From: Brevundimonas pondensis
Lineage (GTDB): Bacteria > Pseudomonadota > Alphaproteobacteria > Caulobacterales > Caulobacteraceae
Direction: 5' to 3'
Length of the DNA: 64,000 bases
Assembly: GCF_017487345.1 (NCBI RefSeq)
Contig: NZ_CP062006.1
Coordinates: forward strand, 936,001-1,000,000
A program made the position numbers and the translations under genes. Shown here piece by piece: positions 17,048 to 25,593 of this stretch; the stretch's first letter is position 1; every line of letters begins with the position of its first letter. Under the pieces are notes generated by a model. It searched no databases. It was not told the origin of the DNA and saw only the letters and a list, made by a program, of their open reading frames with translations.

Positions 17048-17716
17048 TTAGAGATCGACGGGTCGGGCGCTGGACGCGGTGGCGTCGGCGGGGACTTCGA
17101 CGCCGCCGCGGCTGAGCAGGGTGCGCATGGGGCCGACCATCGAGCGCGTGGCTTGGACCTGGTCGCCCAGCAGGCCGGCGGCGGCGCGCAGGCTGCCCAG
17201 CTTGGTAAGCTGCATGGGGTTGGACTGCAGGCCGCTGATCAGGCTTGGCGCCTGCTGACCCAGAGCGACGTTGCGCATCATGCCGATGGTGAAGTTGTAG
17301 GCGGCGTTGACCATCAAGGCGCGCTGTTGGGCGTTGGCCGCGTCGTACTTCGCCTGCCAGGCCGCCGCATCGGCGGCATTGGCGTTGACGGTGGCGACAT
17401 CCGCCTCGAACTCGGCCTTGTGAGCTTGGAGGTCACGCGGTGACGACGCCCCCTCGATGGCCGTGATGCGGGCCTTGATGGCGTCACGGTCGGCGTCTTG
17501 CGATGCGGCGGCGGCCAGAAGCGCCGCGGAGGTCATGACCAGCTTGGTGGTCTCGATCGTCTCGCTCAGAAAGGCGTCCGGGTCGCCGGCCGAGGCACTC
17601 GCGCCGCCGGGCGCGAGCTTGCGCAGTGCGCCCAGTTGGGCGTGGGCCGAAGAGGCGACGCCGGAGGCCGCAAGGGTGGCGGCCACAGCGACGGCCAGGA
17701 GGGACGAGGTCTTCAT
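17048..17716 (-). CDS. Exported protein of unknown function
   Basis: A 222-residue protein starting at ATG 17716 (GGAGA five bases upstream). A signal peptide ends near AHAQ (residue 27). The rest is alpha-helical and alanine-rich, with a coiled-coil-like middle (AEFEADVATVNANAADAAAW). No family is recognised. It is the last gene of the four-gene operon of exported proteins and is followed by a strong terminator. Confidence 0.65.
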   Translation of the reverse strand: MKTSSLLAVAVAATLAASGVASSAHAQLGALRKLAPGGASASAGDPDAFLSETIETTKLVMTSAALLAAAASQDADRDAIKARITAIEGASSPRDLQAHKAEFEADVATVNANAADAAAWQAKYDAANAQQRALMVNAAYNFTIGMMRNVALGQQAPSLISGLQSNPMQLTKLGSLRAAAGLLGDQVQATRSMVGPMRTLLSRGGVEVPADATASSARPVDL

Positions 17717-17741
17717 GGAAGTCTCCAAGTGAGGTTTGGGT

Positions 17742-19769
17742 TTAGGGGGCGGGGGTCAGGGCCTTGGCCGCGCGCAGGGCGAGGTCCGAGGCGAAGTCGG
17801 CCAGGTCGATCTGAACCGAAAGATCCTGATGCGCGGCGTCGGCGTCAGCCGGGACGGCGGTGGCGGTGAGGGTCTGCTGCAGGCCTTGGGCGCCGACCCT
17901 TTGATCGTTCCGCTTCAGAACATAGCCGACCGTCAGGTCATAGGTGTTCTGGACGAAGCTCTGGCCCGAGCGCTTCTGCCCAGTCTGCGTCAGATTGTGA
18001 ACCGCTTCGAAGCAGAGGTCGGCGGGGCGAGCCGTCAGAGCCTTGACCTCACGGTAGTCCGGAGAGAGCGACGCGAGCGCCAGAGGCGCAGCTTCCTCGG
18101 CGAAGCGCGACGCCTGGACCGCGCCGGGGAAGCCCGCGGCGAAGCGATTGAAGCTGAGGGCCTGGAACAGAGGCTGTTCCGCGCCGCGGAAGGCGACGGC
18201 GGTCGCGCAGGGGGCGTAGTGGAAACGCGATGCGGAAAGCGAGCCGACTGTGTCCTGAACGACTTGATCGCCTCGGCGCACCCGGGCGACCTCGACGCCG
18301 GATTGTCGCGCCTTGGCGACGCCGTCGCCGAATTCGACGACTTCCAACGCCGCCACCGGCGCCCAGACCTCGCCCTGAACGCCGGAGACCCGGCCGATGG
18401 CGCGCACGACGTGGGCGTTCTGGCCCAGACCGAGGGCGCCGGCCGGGTCGGTGATCACGACCTCGCCGTCGTCGGCCGAAGCGACCGCCAGTCGTACGCG
18501 AGACGGCGTGAAGCCGGCTTTGAGAACCTGAGCGGCCTGTTGCATGGCGTTGCGGACGGCCACATCCCGACGCTGAGCGGTCGACGGCGCCATGCCGTCC
18601 GTGATCTCGTCGATCTGCAGGTCCTTGCCTTCGACGGCGAAGACCACGCGGCCGTCATGATCAATCACCTCGAGGAAAACCCGGGCGTCTTGAACGCGGC
18701 GCTCGACGCTGGGCACATTGGTGGGCGCTTGCAAAGGCTCTAGCGGTGCGACGGTGAGGCGCAGAAAGTAGTCGGGCAGGGCCGGCGGACGGCTTTCGAT
18801 GCCCGCGGCGGTCAGCTGCGGCGCGCGGATGGCGGACGCCGCGGGATTGATCGGCATGAGGGCGAAGCCGCCGGCGGCGGCCAAGGCTTCTTCCATGATG
18901 GCGGCGGCGTAACCGGGCGGAACGTCGGGCGCGGTGTCCGCCACCACCACCAGCAGGGAGGGACGGGTCAGGGCATCGAGGGGTTGGGCCACATAGCGCG
19001 ACAGGCTCTGCCCCACGCTGAGCGTATCCAGAGCCGGGGCCACCAGGGCGTAGTGGGCGTCGGCGAAGACCACGCGGGCGTCGGCGCCGATCTGGTCGCC
19101 CGGCCGCAAGCCCTTCTGCAGGCCGGCGTCGACGATATAGAGGTCGCCGTTACGACCGCGGACCTGGGCCGTGACCGTGTTCGGCTGGAAGCGGGCCTTG
19201 GCCTCATCGACGAGGCGGACCAGGGCGGCGTCGAAATGCTGGTCGAACTGAGCCGCCGCTTCCGCCTGATAGGTGTTGCGCCCCATCAGGCCCTGGACGT
19301 TGGTCGAGACCGTATGGGCGAACATGACCTCGCCGGTCAGGACATTGGTCATCAGCAGGGTCGCCGTGATGGGCATGTGGGCCTCGACCACGCTGGGACG
19401 CGGCACGGTCCATAGATCGGCGCGCGACACATGCAGGGAGGCGACCAGGGTGCGCGACATGAGGGTCTCGCGCGTCATCCCTGAAGGCGGCGGGGTCGAG
19501 AGGTCGCGCGCCACCTGGTCCTCGCCGAAGCGGTCGGTGATCAGGGCGTCGAAGCGCTGGCCCCAGTACTGGCGCCGGTCGATCGGCGCGAGCTTGTCGC
19601 ACAGAGCCGGTGAAATCAGATTGTCCGTTCGGCCCGAGGTTCCGCAGGCGGAGTCCTCGGGCCCGAACAGACCTGGGATCGGGTGAAGGCGAAGACCGCT
19701 CTCGCCGGCCGACGCGACGGTCGGCGCGGCGACGGCTGCGGCCAGGAGCCAAGACGCGAGGCGCGACAT
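17742..19769 (-). CDS. Large exported protein with two CsgG/FlgT C-terminal-like modules
   Basis: A 675-residue protein starting at ATG 19769, which overlaps the TAA stop of the upstream gene by one base. The signal peptide ends near VASAGE (residue 21). Two segments resemble the FlgT/CsgG C-terminal unit: DLYIVDAGLQKGLRPGDQIG (about 209-228) and GEVVITDPAGALGLGQNAHV in the second half. Between them lie alpha/beta stretches such as RPSLLVVVADTAPDVPPGYA and ARVFLEVIDHDGRVVFAVEG. The organisation suggests a multi-domain outer-membrane assembly factor related to FlgT/CsgG, possibly acting with the nearby CsgG operon. This is inference; no exact family is known to me. Confidence 0.65.
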   Translation of the reverse strand: MSRLASWLLAAAVAAPTVASAGESGLRLHPIPGLFGPEDSACGTSGRTDNLISPALCDKLAPIDRRQYWGQRFDALITDRFGEDQVARDLSTPPPSGMTRETLMSRTLVASLHVSRADLWTVPRPSVVEAHMPITATLLMTNVLTGEVMFAHTVSTNVQGLMGRNTYQAEAAAQFDQHFDAALVRLVDEAKARFQPNTVTAQVRGRNGDLYIVDAGLQKGLRPGDQIGADARVVFADAHYALVAPALDTLSVGQSLSRYVAQPLDALTRPSLLVVVADTAPDVPPGYAAAIMEEALAAAGGFALMPINPAASAIRAPQLTAAGIESRPPALPDYFLRLTVAPLEPLQAPTNVPSVERRVQDARVFLEVIDHDGRVVFAVEGKDLQIDEITDGMAPSTAQRRDVAVRNAMQQAAQVLKAGFTPSRVRLAVASADDGEVVITDPAGALGLGQNAHVVRAIGRVSGVQGEVWAPVAALEVVEFGDGVAKARQSGVEVARVRRGDQVVQDTVGSLSASRFHYAPCATAVAFRGAEQPLFQALSFNRFAAGFPGAVQASRFAEEAAPLALASLSPDYREVKALTARPADLCFEAVHNLTQTGQKRSGQSFVQNTYDLTVGYVLKRNDQRVGAQGLQQTLTATAVPADADAAHQDLSVQIDLADFASDLALRAAKALTPAP

Positions 19770-21304
19770 TAGCAGCCGTTCAGGCAGAGGATGACCTGCT
19801 GGGGCGCCGTTTGCGACTGCATGGCGGCGAAGGCGGGGTTGCCGCGCAGGCGTTGGAACAGGGCCAGGTGCAGCGGCGTGGACCCCGAATATTTGACGTG
19901 GATGTTGATCTGACGCGCGTCCTGTCCAAGGAAGGCATGCTGATCGACGCCTGGGATGGCGCCGAGCGCGTCCAGGAGATCGGCCTGAACGCCCATGTTC
20001 AGGTCGTTTCCGCGCACCGTCAGGGTGTATTCGGCAGGGGCCGACGCGGACTGGACGGCTGAGGTTTGAGCGCGACTGACATTGCGCCATTCGCGTTGGA
20101 TCTGCGGGCCGAGGGCGGCCGCGACCTGGCTGGCCAGAACCGTGGTCAGGCGGTTTTCGCAGTCGGAACTGTTGCGGCCGACGCCGGTCGCCTCGCGGAA
20201 GGCGGAGCCGACGTTCTGGCCGGTGGCGGTGCTGTAGGCGTCGGCGTTGAAGGCGCCGGTGCATTCGACCTCGCCGGTCGCGGGGTGGCGGCCGCCATGA
20301 TTGATCTCCAGGGCGCCCGACATGAAGAAGGGCGCCGACTGGCTTTGGGCGTACTGGAAGAAGGCGTTCAGCTTGCCGCTGGCTTGCAGCTCGGTGAACA
20401 GCGGGGTCGGGCCGGGCTGGAAAGCCGCCATCAGCGGCGTGACGCTGGCGGTGCCGATGTCGTAGTTGACCAGGCCTTCGGTCAGAGCCGAGACGGCCGC
20501 GCGGCCGGTGGCGCTGTTGGCGGCCGACTGGAAGGTGATGCGCTGACGGAAGCGCACATCGTCATGGGTGCTGGCCTCGATATTGGTGCGGTCGATCAGC
20601 GCGGTGTCGCTGGAGGAGGCGGAGGACGAACGCGAGCGCTGGGCGCTGGAGCTTCTGCCCGATCCGCTGACGGCGACCGAGCCGCCCCGACCGCTTGCCG
20701 CGCCGGCGTAACGGCCTTGCGAGGATTGGCCCGATGCGGACGAGGACGACGACCCGGAGCGTTCGCGGTTGCTGTAGGCCAGGGCCGATTTGTCGCTGAA
20801 GGAGGAGCCGCTGTCGCGATCATATTCGGTGACGATCTCGGCCGGTTGGCTGAAGTCCGGCGCCACGCCGATGGCCTCGTCGATCATGACCACGATGCGT
20901 TGCTGTTGACCGCCGCCGCGGCGCGAGGAGGAGGCGAGGCCCAGATCATCCAGAGCGCTTTGGAACCATTGACGGTCGATGCTGGCCGACAGGGTGACGT
21001 TGAAGGCGTTGCCGACCCGTTCGGAGGCGCGATCGACGATCATGTCGTTGCGGATCTGGACCGCCAACTGATCGACCATCTCCGGCGTCAGTTCGCCCAT
21101 GCGTTCGGCGCCGAGGACCTGGCGGGCGAAGGCGCGGACCACATCGGCCTTGGCCAGGGCTTCGGCCTGGGCCCGCACGGCGTTCGCGTCGCGGGTGACC
21201 GGCGCGGAGCCGCTGCCGGAGACGACGTTGGACGCTTGGGCGAAGGCGACGGAGCCGATCGCTGCCAGGGCCACGGCGGCGAAGCAGGAGGTTTTGAAGG
21301 TCAT
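19769..21304 (-). CDS. Exported protein with a serine-rich linker
   Basis: A 511-residue protein with signal peptide (cleavage near AFAQ, residue 23). Residues about 28-120 (AVRAQAEALAKADVVRAFAR, LASSSRRGGG) resemble the N-terminal fold of LPP20/FlgT-type proteins. Residues about 178-238 are very rich in serine, glycine and arginine. The C-terminal half is globular, with cysteines in VECTGAF, SSDCENR and the last residues (ILCLNGC), suggesting disulphides. It is co-transcribed with the 675-residue protein that follows. No function is assigned. Confidence 0.65.
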   Translation of the reverse strand: MTFKTSCFAAVALAAIGSVAFAQASNVVSGSGSAPVTRDANAVRAQAEALAKADVVRAFARQVLGAERMGELTPEMVDQLAVQIRNDMIVDRASERVGNAFNVTLSASIDRQWFQSALDDLGLASSSRRGGGQQQRIVVMIDEAIGVAPDFSQPAEIVTEYDRDSGSSFSDKSALAYSNRERSGSSSSSASGQSSQGRYAGAASGRGGSVAVSGSGRSSSAQRSRSSSASSSDTALIDRTNIEASTHDDVRFRQRITFQSAANSATGRAAVSALTEGLVNYDIGTASVTPLMAAFQPGPTPLFTELQASGKLNAFFQYAQSQSAPFFMSGALEINHGGRHPATGEVECTGAFNADAYSTATGQNVGSAFREATGVGRNSSDCENRLTTVLASQVAAALGPQIQREWRNVSRAQTSAVQSASAPAEYTLTVRGNDLNMGVQADLLDALGAIPGVDQHAFLGQDARQINIHVKYSGSTPLHLALFQRLRGNPAFAAMQSQTAPQQVILCLNGC

Positions 21305-21313
21305 GAGAAACTC

Positions 21314-21832
21314 TTAGGGACGGGTGTCGAGGACGACGTCGCCGGCGCGGATGACGTCGCCATCGGCGCTTTCGATGATCTCCACGTCGCCGGCGCGGAT
21401 GCGGCTGGTCGGCGCAGCGGGCGCTTTGGCCGCCCGGCGCGGGCGGTAGGCGGCGAGCGCCTGATGGTCGCGCACCGTGTCAAAGGCGGGGTCCGCGAGA
21501 AGGGCGCGGACGTCGGGCAGGCCAGCGGCGACCGCGCGCTGCAGGGCGGCGGCGGACGCGTCCGCGTCGCCGAGGCGCGCCTGGGCGCGGGCGGCGGCGG
21601 CGTGCAGGCGGTGATCGCCGGGGTATTGCGCTTGCGCCTCAGCGGCCAGGCGGGCGGCTTTGCCGTAGTTCATGCGCGCCAGACTGTCGTCGATCGCGGC
21701 CAAGCGGCTGTCGGCATTGGCCTCGGCCGCTTCAGAAGCGGGCGGCGCCTCGGGCTTGTTGCAGGCCGCCAAGCCGAAGGACGCGAGCGCCGCGGAACAA
21801 AGGAGCGTCGGAAGAGAGAGACGAAACGCCAT
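21314..21832 (-). CDS. TPR-like lipoprotein
   Basis: A 172-residue protein with lipobox GLAAC (C24). The middle is helical and TPR/Sel1-like (MNYGKAARLAAEAQAQYPGD, HAAAARAQARLGDADASAAA), followed by LPDVRALLADPAFDTVRDH and a charged C-terminal part. It is the first gene of the four-gene exported-protein operon and ends nine bases before the serine-rich protein gene. It may be a scaffold for the complex. Confidence 0.65.
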   Translation of the reverse strand: MAFRLSLPTLLCSAALASFGLAACNKPEAPPASEAAEANADSRLAAIDDSLARMNYGKAARLAAEAQAQYPGDHRLHAAAARAQARLGDADASAAALQRAVAAGLPDVRALLADPAFDTVRDHQALAAYRPRRAAKAPAAPTSRIRAGDVEIIESADGDVIRAGDVVLDTRP

Positions 21833-22311
21833 GGACAGCTCAAGATCCTCTTGAAATTGCGGCGTTCTTAGCGCGGCCGCGACGAAAGCTTCGCTTTAAA
21901 GTCTTAGCTTGGCGTTATCGCGACGATCAATGTTCTTTAAAACTTGTCCACGGTTTCGGGGCCTGGCGGCGGGGCGCAGACGGCTGTCCGGGCAGGGGCG
22001 CTGTCTTCCGCAGCGGACGGTCCTTGGTCACAGCGGGATGAAGGTCCGCCGCTTCCAGACCGTGGCTTCGCGGGCGATCAGGGCAGCCTTTCGACGCGCC
22101 GTCGCCGGATGAAACAGAGCCGCGTTCGGTGACAAGGGCGGCCGCCCGGCCTCAAAAAAGGGGCGGCTCGGGCGCGGGCCCGACAAGGGGGGGCGCTGGA
22201 CGCCGCAACCGAACCGCCCGGCCAGGCTTGAGCCGTGACAAGCGATCAAGCCATGGAAGGCCGCGCGGCGCGAGTCCTAAAAACCGACGTTCCTTGAGGG
22301 CGCGCCCCGCG
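21833..22311. other. 479-base intergenic stretch
   Basis: It should contain the promoter of the minus-strand operon that begins at 21832; the A/T-rich part at about 21885-21950 is the best candidate. No gene, RNA or repeat is recognised in the rest. Confidence 0.4.
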
Positions 22312-23343
22312 TCAGCGGTCGGCGAGCATCACCAAGACGGGCGCTTCGGTTTCGGCGCGCACCTGGGCCAGCCAGTCGCGGGGCGTGACGCCCCTCTGCG
22401 CGAGGTCCGCCAGGGGCGCTGCGCGGGTCAGGGCGGCGGCCTCGCGCTGGCGCATTTTGCGAACGGTGTCGCGCACCGCCTCGTTGGCGCAGGCTTGCGC
22501 CAGAGCCCATTGGCGCGTGCCGGGCGGCGCATCGCTCTTCCTCTGTTCAATCCGGCTGAGATCGGCCAGGCCGAGCCCGCCGGTCAGCCGCTCCAGGCTT
22601 CGGGCGCCGTCGGCGGCCGCCTCGCGGGCGGCCTGGGATTCGTTGCTGGCGATCAGGGCCGAGACGCGAAGCGCTGCGGTGAGCGCCAAGGCGTCCAAAA
22701 AGGGATCAGCGAGCGCATAGCGTCGGGCGTCGCCGGCGAGCATGCGATCGGCCCGCAGCTCAAAGCGCGCCTGGTGGTGCAGCGCGGCGCGTGCGACCTC
22801 TCGCCAGCGGCTTTCGGCGGCGACGTCGGACAGGCGCCACGCCTCGTCCGCGCTGCGCGCCAGCGCCTGGATTTCGACGAACTCGAGATCGACGGCGTCT
22901 TGCTGAATTTGGTCGATCTTGCGGCCGACGTCGGCGATCTGGTCTGGCAGCGCGCTGACCGCTTGGCGCACCGCCTCGATCCGCGCCGACATGACGGCGA
23001 AGCCGACCAGGGACACGCCGAGACCGGCGGCGCTGACGGCGAGGTTCGCCGCCCCCAGGGTTTGCAGCACGGCCATGCCGGCCTCCAATCGCTTGACCCC
23101 GGCGCGAATGAGCTCGCCTTGGACCAACTGGCCCAGGTCGGCGGCGATGCTGACCGGGGCGAGGACGGGGTTTCCGCTCTGAAGCGCGCGCGGCGCCGCT
23201 TCTTGCAGAAAGCCGACGATCCGGCCGTTGGCGGCCTGGCGGATCGTCGATCCAAACAGGCGGTATTCGCCGCTCGCCAGGCCGTGCAGGAGGGGGCCGG
23301 GAATCTCCCGCAGCAAGAGCCCGCCGATCGCCCCGGCGATCAT
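22312..23343 (-). CDS. Unrecognised protein with a hydrophobic hairpin and coiled coil
   Basis: A 343-residue protein that starts inside the stop codon of the upstream gene (ATGA). Residues about 88-117 form a long hydrophobic, glycine/alanine-rich segment (AANLAVSAAGLGVSLVGFAV), followed by a predicted coiled coil (IEAVRQAVSALPDQIADVGR) and a helical C-terminal half. The combination of membrane-inserting segment and coiled coil is seen in pore-forming or membrane-remodelling proteins, but no family is identified. It always seems to require its partner at 23340-23978, given the overlap. Confidence 0.6.
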   Translation of the reverse strand: MIAGAIGGLLLREIPGPLLHGLASGEYRLFGSTIRQAANGRIVGFLQEAAPRALQSGNPVLAPVSIAADLGQLVQGELIRAGVKRLEAGMAVLQTLGAANLAVSAAGLGVSLVGFAVMSARIEAVRQAVSALPDQIADVGRKIDQIQQDAVDLEFVEIQALARSADEAWRLSDVAAESRWREVARAALHHQARFELRADRMLAGDARRYALADPFLDALALTAALRVSALIASNESQAAREAAADGARSLERLTGGLGLADLSRIEQRKSDAPPGTRQWALAQACANEAVRDTVRKMRQREAAALTRAAPLADLAQRGVTPRDWLAQVRAETEAPVLVMLADR

Positions 23344-23978
23344 GACAGGCTGACCCGGCTGGCGTGAGCGGTTTCGTCGATCAGGCCGATCAGCTGCGAG
23401 AGCGGATCATGACCGGCCTCGTCGTTCATCCAGGCCCGCTCGATCCGCTTGGCCGCGGCCGTCCGCAGGCGATCGACCAGCTTCAGCCTTTCAGTGACGA
23501 GCTGGTCCGCCGCCGCGCCGGCGCTGTCGATCACCCCCGCCGCCTGCTTGCGCAGCCGGCCCGGCAGGTCCGTGAGCCAGGCGGCCGGAGGCGTGGCGGC
23601 GGGGGGCGGCGGGGTTTCTTCGCTCGCCGGCGCCGAGGCGGCCTCGAGCGTCGCCGAAGCGGCGCTCGGAAGATCGAGCTTGGCGTCGCCAAGGCCCTGG
23701 GACAGCGTCGTGAGGCGCTCGGAGATGGCGACCAGCTCTTGCGCGGCCGCAGACAAGAAGTCCGGCAGAGCCTGGTCCAAGGCCGCCGTCATCAGGGCGT
23801 CGATGCGGGTCGTGGCCAAGGCCGACGGGAAGAAGGCGTCGCGGGCGGTGGCGTCGTGAAGATCGCGGTCAAAGGCCGCGCGGGCGTCGATGGCCTTCAA
23901 GTTGAACAGCGCCGCCGCGGCCGTCATCTGCCGGTCGCGCCATTCGGCGACGGCTTGCCTTTGATAGCCCAGGTCCAT
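23340..23978 (-). CDS. Unrecognised helical protein with a proline-rich linker
   Basis: A 212-residue, mainly helical protein. The N-terminal half (WRDRQMTAAAALFNLKAIDA) is separated by a Pro/Ala linker (SEETPPPPAATPPAAW) from a C-terminal helical part (VTERLKLVDRLRTAAAKRIE). No signal peptide is seen. It is the first gene of a two-gene operon with the hairpin/coiled-coil protein. A (TC)13 tract lies about 130 bases upstream of its start. Confidence 0.6.
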   Translation of the reverse strand: MDLGYQRQAVAEWRDRQMTAAAALFNLKAIDARAAFDRDLHDATARDAFFPSALATTRIDALMTAALDQALPDFLSAAAQELVAISERLTTLSQGLGDAKLDLPSAASATLEAASAPASEETPPPPAATPPAAWLTDLPGRLRKQAAGVIDSAGAAADQLVTERLKLVDRLRTAAAKRIERAWMNDEAGHDPLSQLIGLIDETAHASRVSLS

Positions 23979-24110
23979 CTTCTCTCCCCCTCGACGATCA
24001 GGACGTGTCGAACCTTCGCCATAACGGGGATTCGCGGGGGCGCAACCGGGCGCCGCTCGGGCGGGGCTGCGGCCCAGGCGGCATAAGATCTGTTAGACGC
24101 CTGCGGTTCG

Positions 24111-24136
24111 TCTCTCTCTCTCTCTCTCTCTCTCTC
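24111..24136. repeat. (TC)13 dinucleotide tract
   Basis: Thirteen uninterrupted TC units. The tract is upstream of the minus-strand two-gene operon (start 23978) and 51 bases left of the IS6 element end. Long dinucleotide runs are uncommon in such genomes and can vary in length during replication. Confidence 0.9.
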
Positions 24137-24187
24137 CCGATGTGGCGTTAAACGGACCCTCTGCGGCCGAACATGGGATGCGCCACG

Positions 24188-25008
24188 GCGGTGCTGTCAG
24201 TCTAACGGTAAAGGTGCTCCACTTCGAAGGCTGCAAGCCATTGGTGGGGTGGGCGATTTTATGAAGCCTCTATCTTTTAAGCGACATCGTTTTCCAGCTG
24301 AGGTGATACGTCATGCCGTGTGGCTGTACTTTCGTTTCAGCTTGAGCTTCCGCGACGTCGAGGAACTGATGGCGCAACGCGGAATTGACGTCAGCTACGA
24401 AACGATCCGGTGCTGGACGATCAAGTTCGGGCCTCTGATTGCACGGCGGCTCAAGAAGAGGAGAGTGCCTCCGACAGGCCGTTGGCATCTCGATGAAATG
24501 GTCTGCAAGATCGGAGGACGGCGCATGTATCTGTGGCGCGCGGTTGACGACGAAGGCGAGGTTTTAGACGTCATCGTCCAGCGCCGGCGGGACACAGAGG
24601 CCGCGCTGAATCTAATCAAACGTCTTTTACGCAAACAACCTGTCGAGCCGGAAACCATCACAACGGATGGGCTGGCATCGTACGGTGCGGCGCTTGATCA
24701 GTTGGAACTGCGGCACCTTCATCGCCCTGGCCGGCTACGAGACAATAACCGCGTTGAAAACTCGCATTTGCCGATCCGACGACGAGAGCGACAGCAGCAG
24801 AGGTTCAAATCCCAAGCCTCAGCGCAGAGATTTCTCACAACCCACGCAGCTATCTACAATACCTTCAACATCCAATGCCATCTGATCAGCAGACCTACAC
24901 TTCGTCGCTTTCGTGGCGATGCGGATGCTGCTTGGGCGGCCGCTACCATCTGAAAATGAGCAGGGTAGGGACTTTTTTGCCAATGCCTAATTAACCTGAC
25001 GGCACCGC
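24188..25008 (+). mobile_element. IS6-family insertion sequence
   Basis: The element carries one DDE transposase and is bounded by imperfect inverted repeats: 24188-24205 (GCGGTGCTGTCAGTCTAA) and 24991-25008 match in 15 of 18 positions when one is reversed. The right end cuts into a P-type ATPase gene. No 8-base target duplication is visible at either end, so the element has probably taken part in a deletion or cointegrate event, which IS6 elements often do. Confidence 0.85.
24261..24953 (+). CDS. IS6-family transposase
   Basis: A 230-residue transposase from ATG 24261 (a GTG 12 bases earlier is also in frame). It begins MKPLSFKRHRFPAEVI, typical of IS6, with an HTH-like region (FRDVEELMAQRGIDVSYETI). 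The catalytic triad is D79 (WHLDEM), D136 (TTDGLAS) and E166 (NRVENSHLP). The protein appears intact, so the element may still be mobile. Confidence 0.93.
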   Translation: MKPLSFKRHRFPAEVIRHAVWLYFRFSLSFRDVEELMAQRGIDVSYETIRCWTIKFGPLIARRLKKRRVPPTGRWHLDEMVCKIGGRRMYLWRAVDDEGEVLDVIVQRRRDTEAALNLIKRLLRKQPVEPETITTDGLASYGAALDQLELRHLHRPGRLRDNNRVENSHLPIRRRERQQQRFKSQASAQRFLTTHAAIYNTFNIQCHLISRPTLRRFRGDADAAWAAATI

Positions 25009-25344
25009 TTCCAGGACGCCCGGGGCGGCCCTAAGTCGTGCGCCGATCGTCCGTGCCTGGCGCTCATATCGACTGTCGATCCGCCACACGGCGTGGCCGT
25101 ATCGCTGGGAGATGTCGGCGCCGGCCGCTGCAGCGAGTTCGCGAATCCGGGCCATAGACAGGAGGTCGGGATCAAAGTGAATGCACAGCTGCGCGGCCGC
25201 TTCATCGCTCATTGCGACGACGTGGACGTCGTCGACGCCCTCTCTTCCACGGATATCAGAGAGCAATCGGGCGACACAGGCGTCGGCCACGTCGGGGACG
25301 TCCGGCAATAGCAGCGGAATGTCGAGTCGGAGCTTTTCAGTCAT
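25007..25344 (-). pseudogene. N-terminal fragment of a P1B-4-like metal ATPase, truncated by IS6
   Basis: The reading frame starts at 25344 and resembles the first ~110 residues of the ATPase at 56611: RLDIPLLLPDVPDVADACVA against RLTLARLLPDVPGGSDACVD, LCIHFDPDLLSMARIRELAA against LCIHYDPDLVTLQQVRQAAL. Similarity stops after GVLEA, exactly where the IS6 inverted repeat begins, and the IS sequence supplies the last codons and TAA at 24991-24993. All membrane and catalytic domains are missing, so it is non-functional as a pump. It shows that a second ATPase locus once stood here. Confidence 0.88.
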
Positions 25345-25379
25345 TCTCGATCTCTGGCTCAGCGTGACGTGAAGTTGCG

Positions 25380-25392
25380 TTGATCCAGATCA
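25380..25392. promoter_or_regulatory. FNR/FixK-like box (copy 1)
   Basis: TTGATCCAGATCA fits the FNR/FixK consensus TTGAT-N4-ATCAA except for the last base. It lies between the divergent ATPase fragment and the CDF exporter. The same 22-base stretch (GTTGCGTTGATCCAGATCACAC, here split by position only) recurs near 61029-61050, upstream of the universal stress gene, supporting a real oxygen- or redox-responsive site. Confidence 0.65.
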
Positions 25393-25593
25393 CACCCATG
25401 CAGTCGGCGCCGTCAACGCATAGTCGCCGTTTCCACGGCGACTTGGGACGAATACCGATTCCAAGCGGCGCAGGGGCAGGGTCTGGCGCTCCTGTTCTCG
25501 TCGTTTCGATCGATCAGGACTGTTGCGGGGCGAAGCATGTTCGCCAATGATCGATCAGGCCAGACATCGACGGCGCCCACCAGGAAGAGCTTC

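Noticed and set aside
20066..21871. A 601-codon open frame on the plus strand opposite the serine-rich exported protein
   Set aside because: Gly/Ala/Arg-rich antisense composition; the minus-strand genes have signal peptides, coupled starts and a terminator.
24800..24830. A GGTTCAAATCCC stretch resembling a tRNA T-arm
   Set aside because: It lies inside the IS6 transposase gene and no acceptor or anticodon arm can be paired around it.
24182..25014. An 8-base target duplication around the IS6 element
   Set aside because: The flanks GCCACGGC and GCTTCCAG do not match, so no duplication can be claimed.
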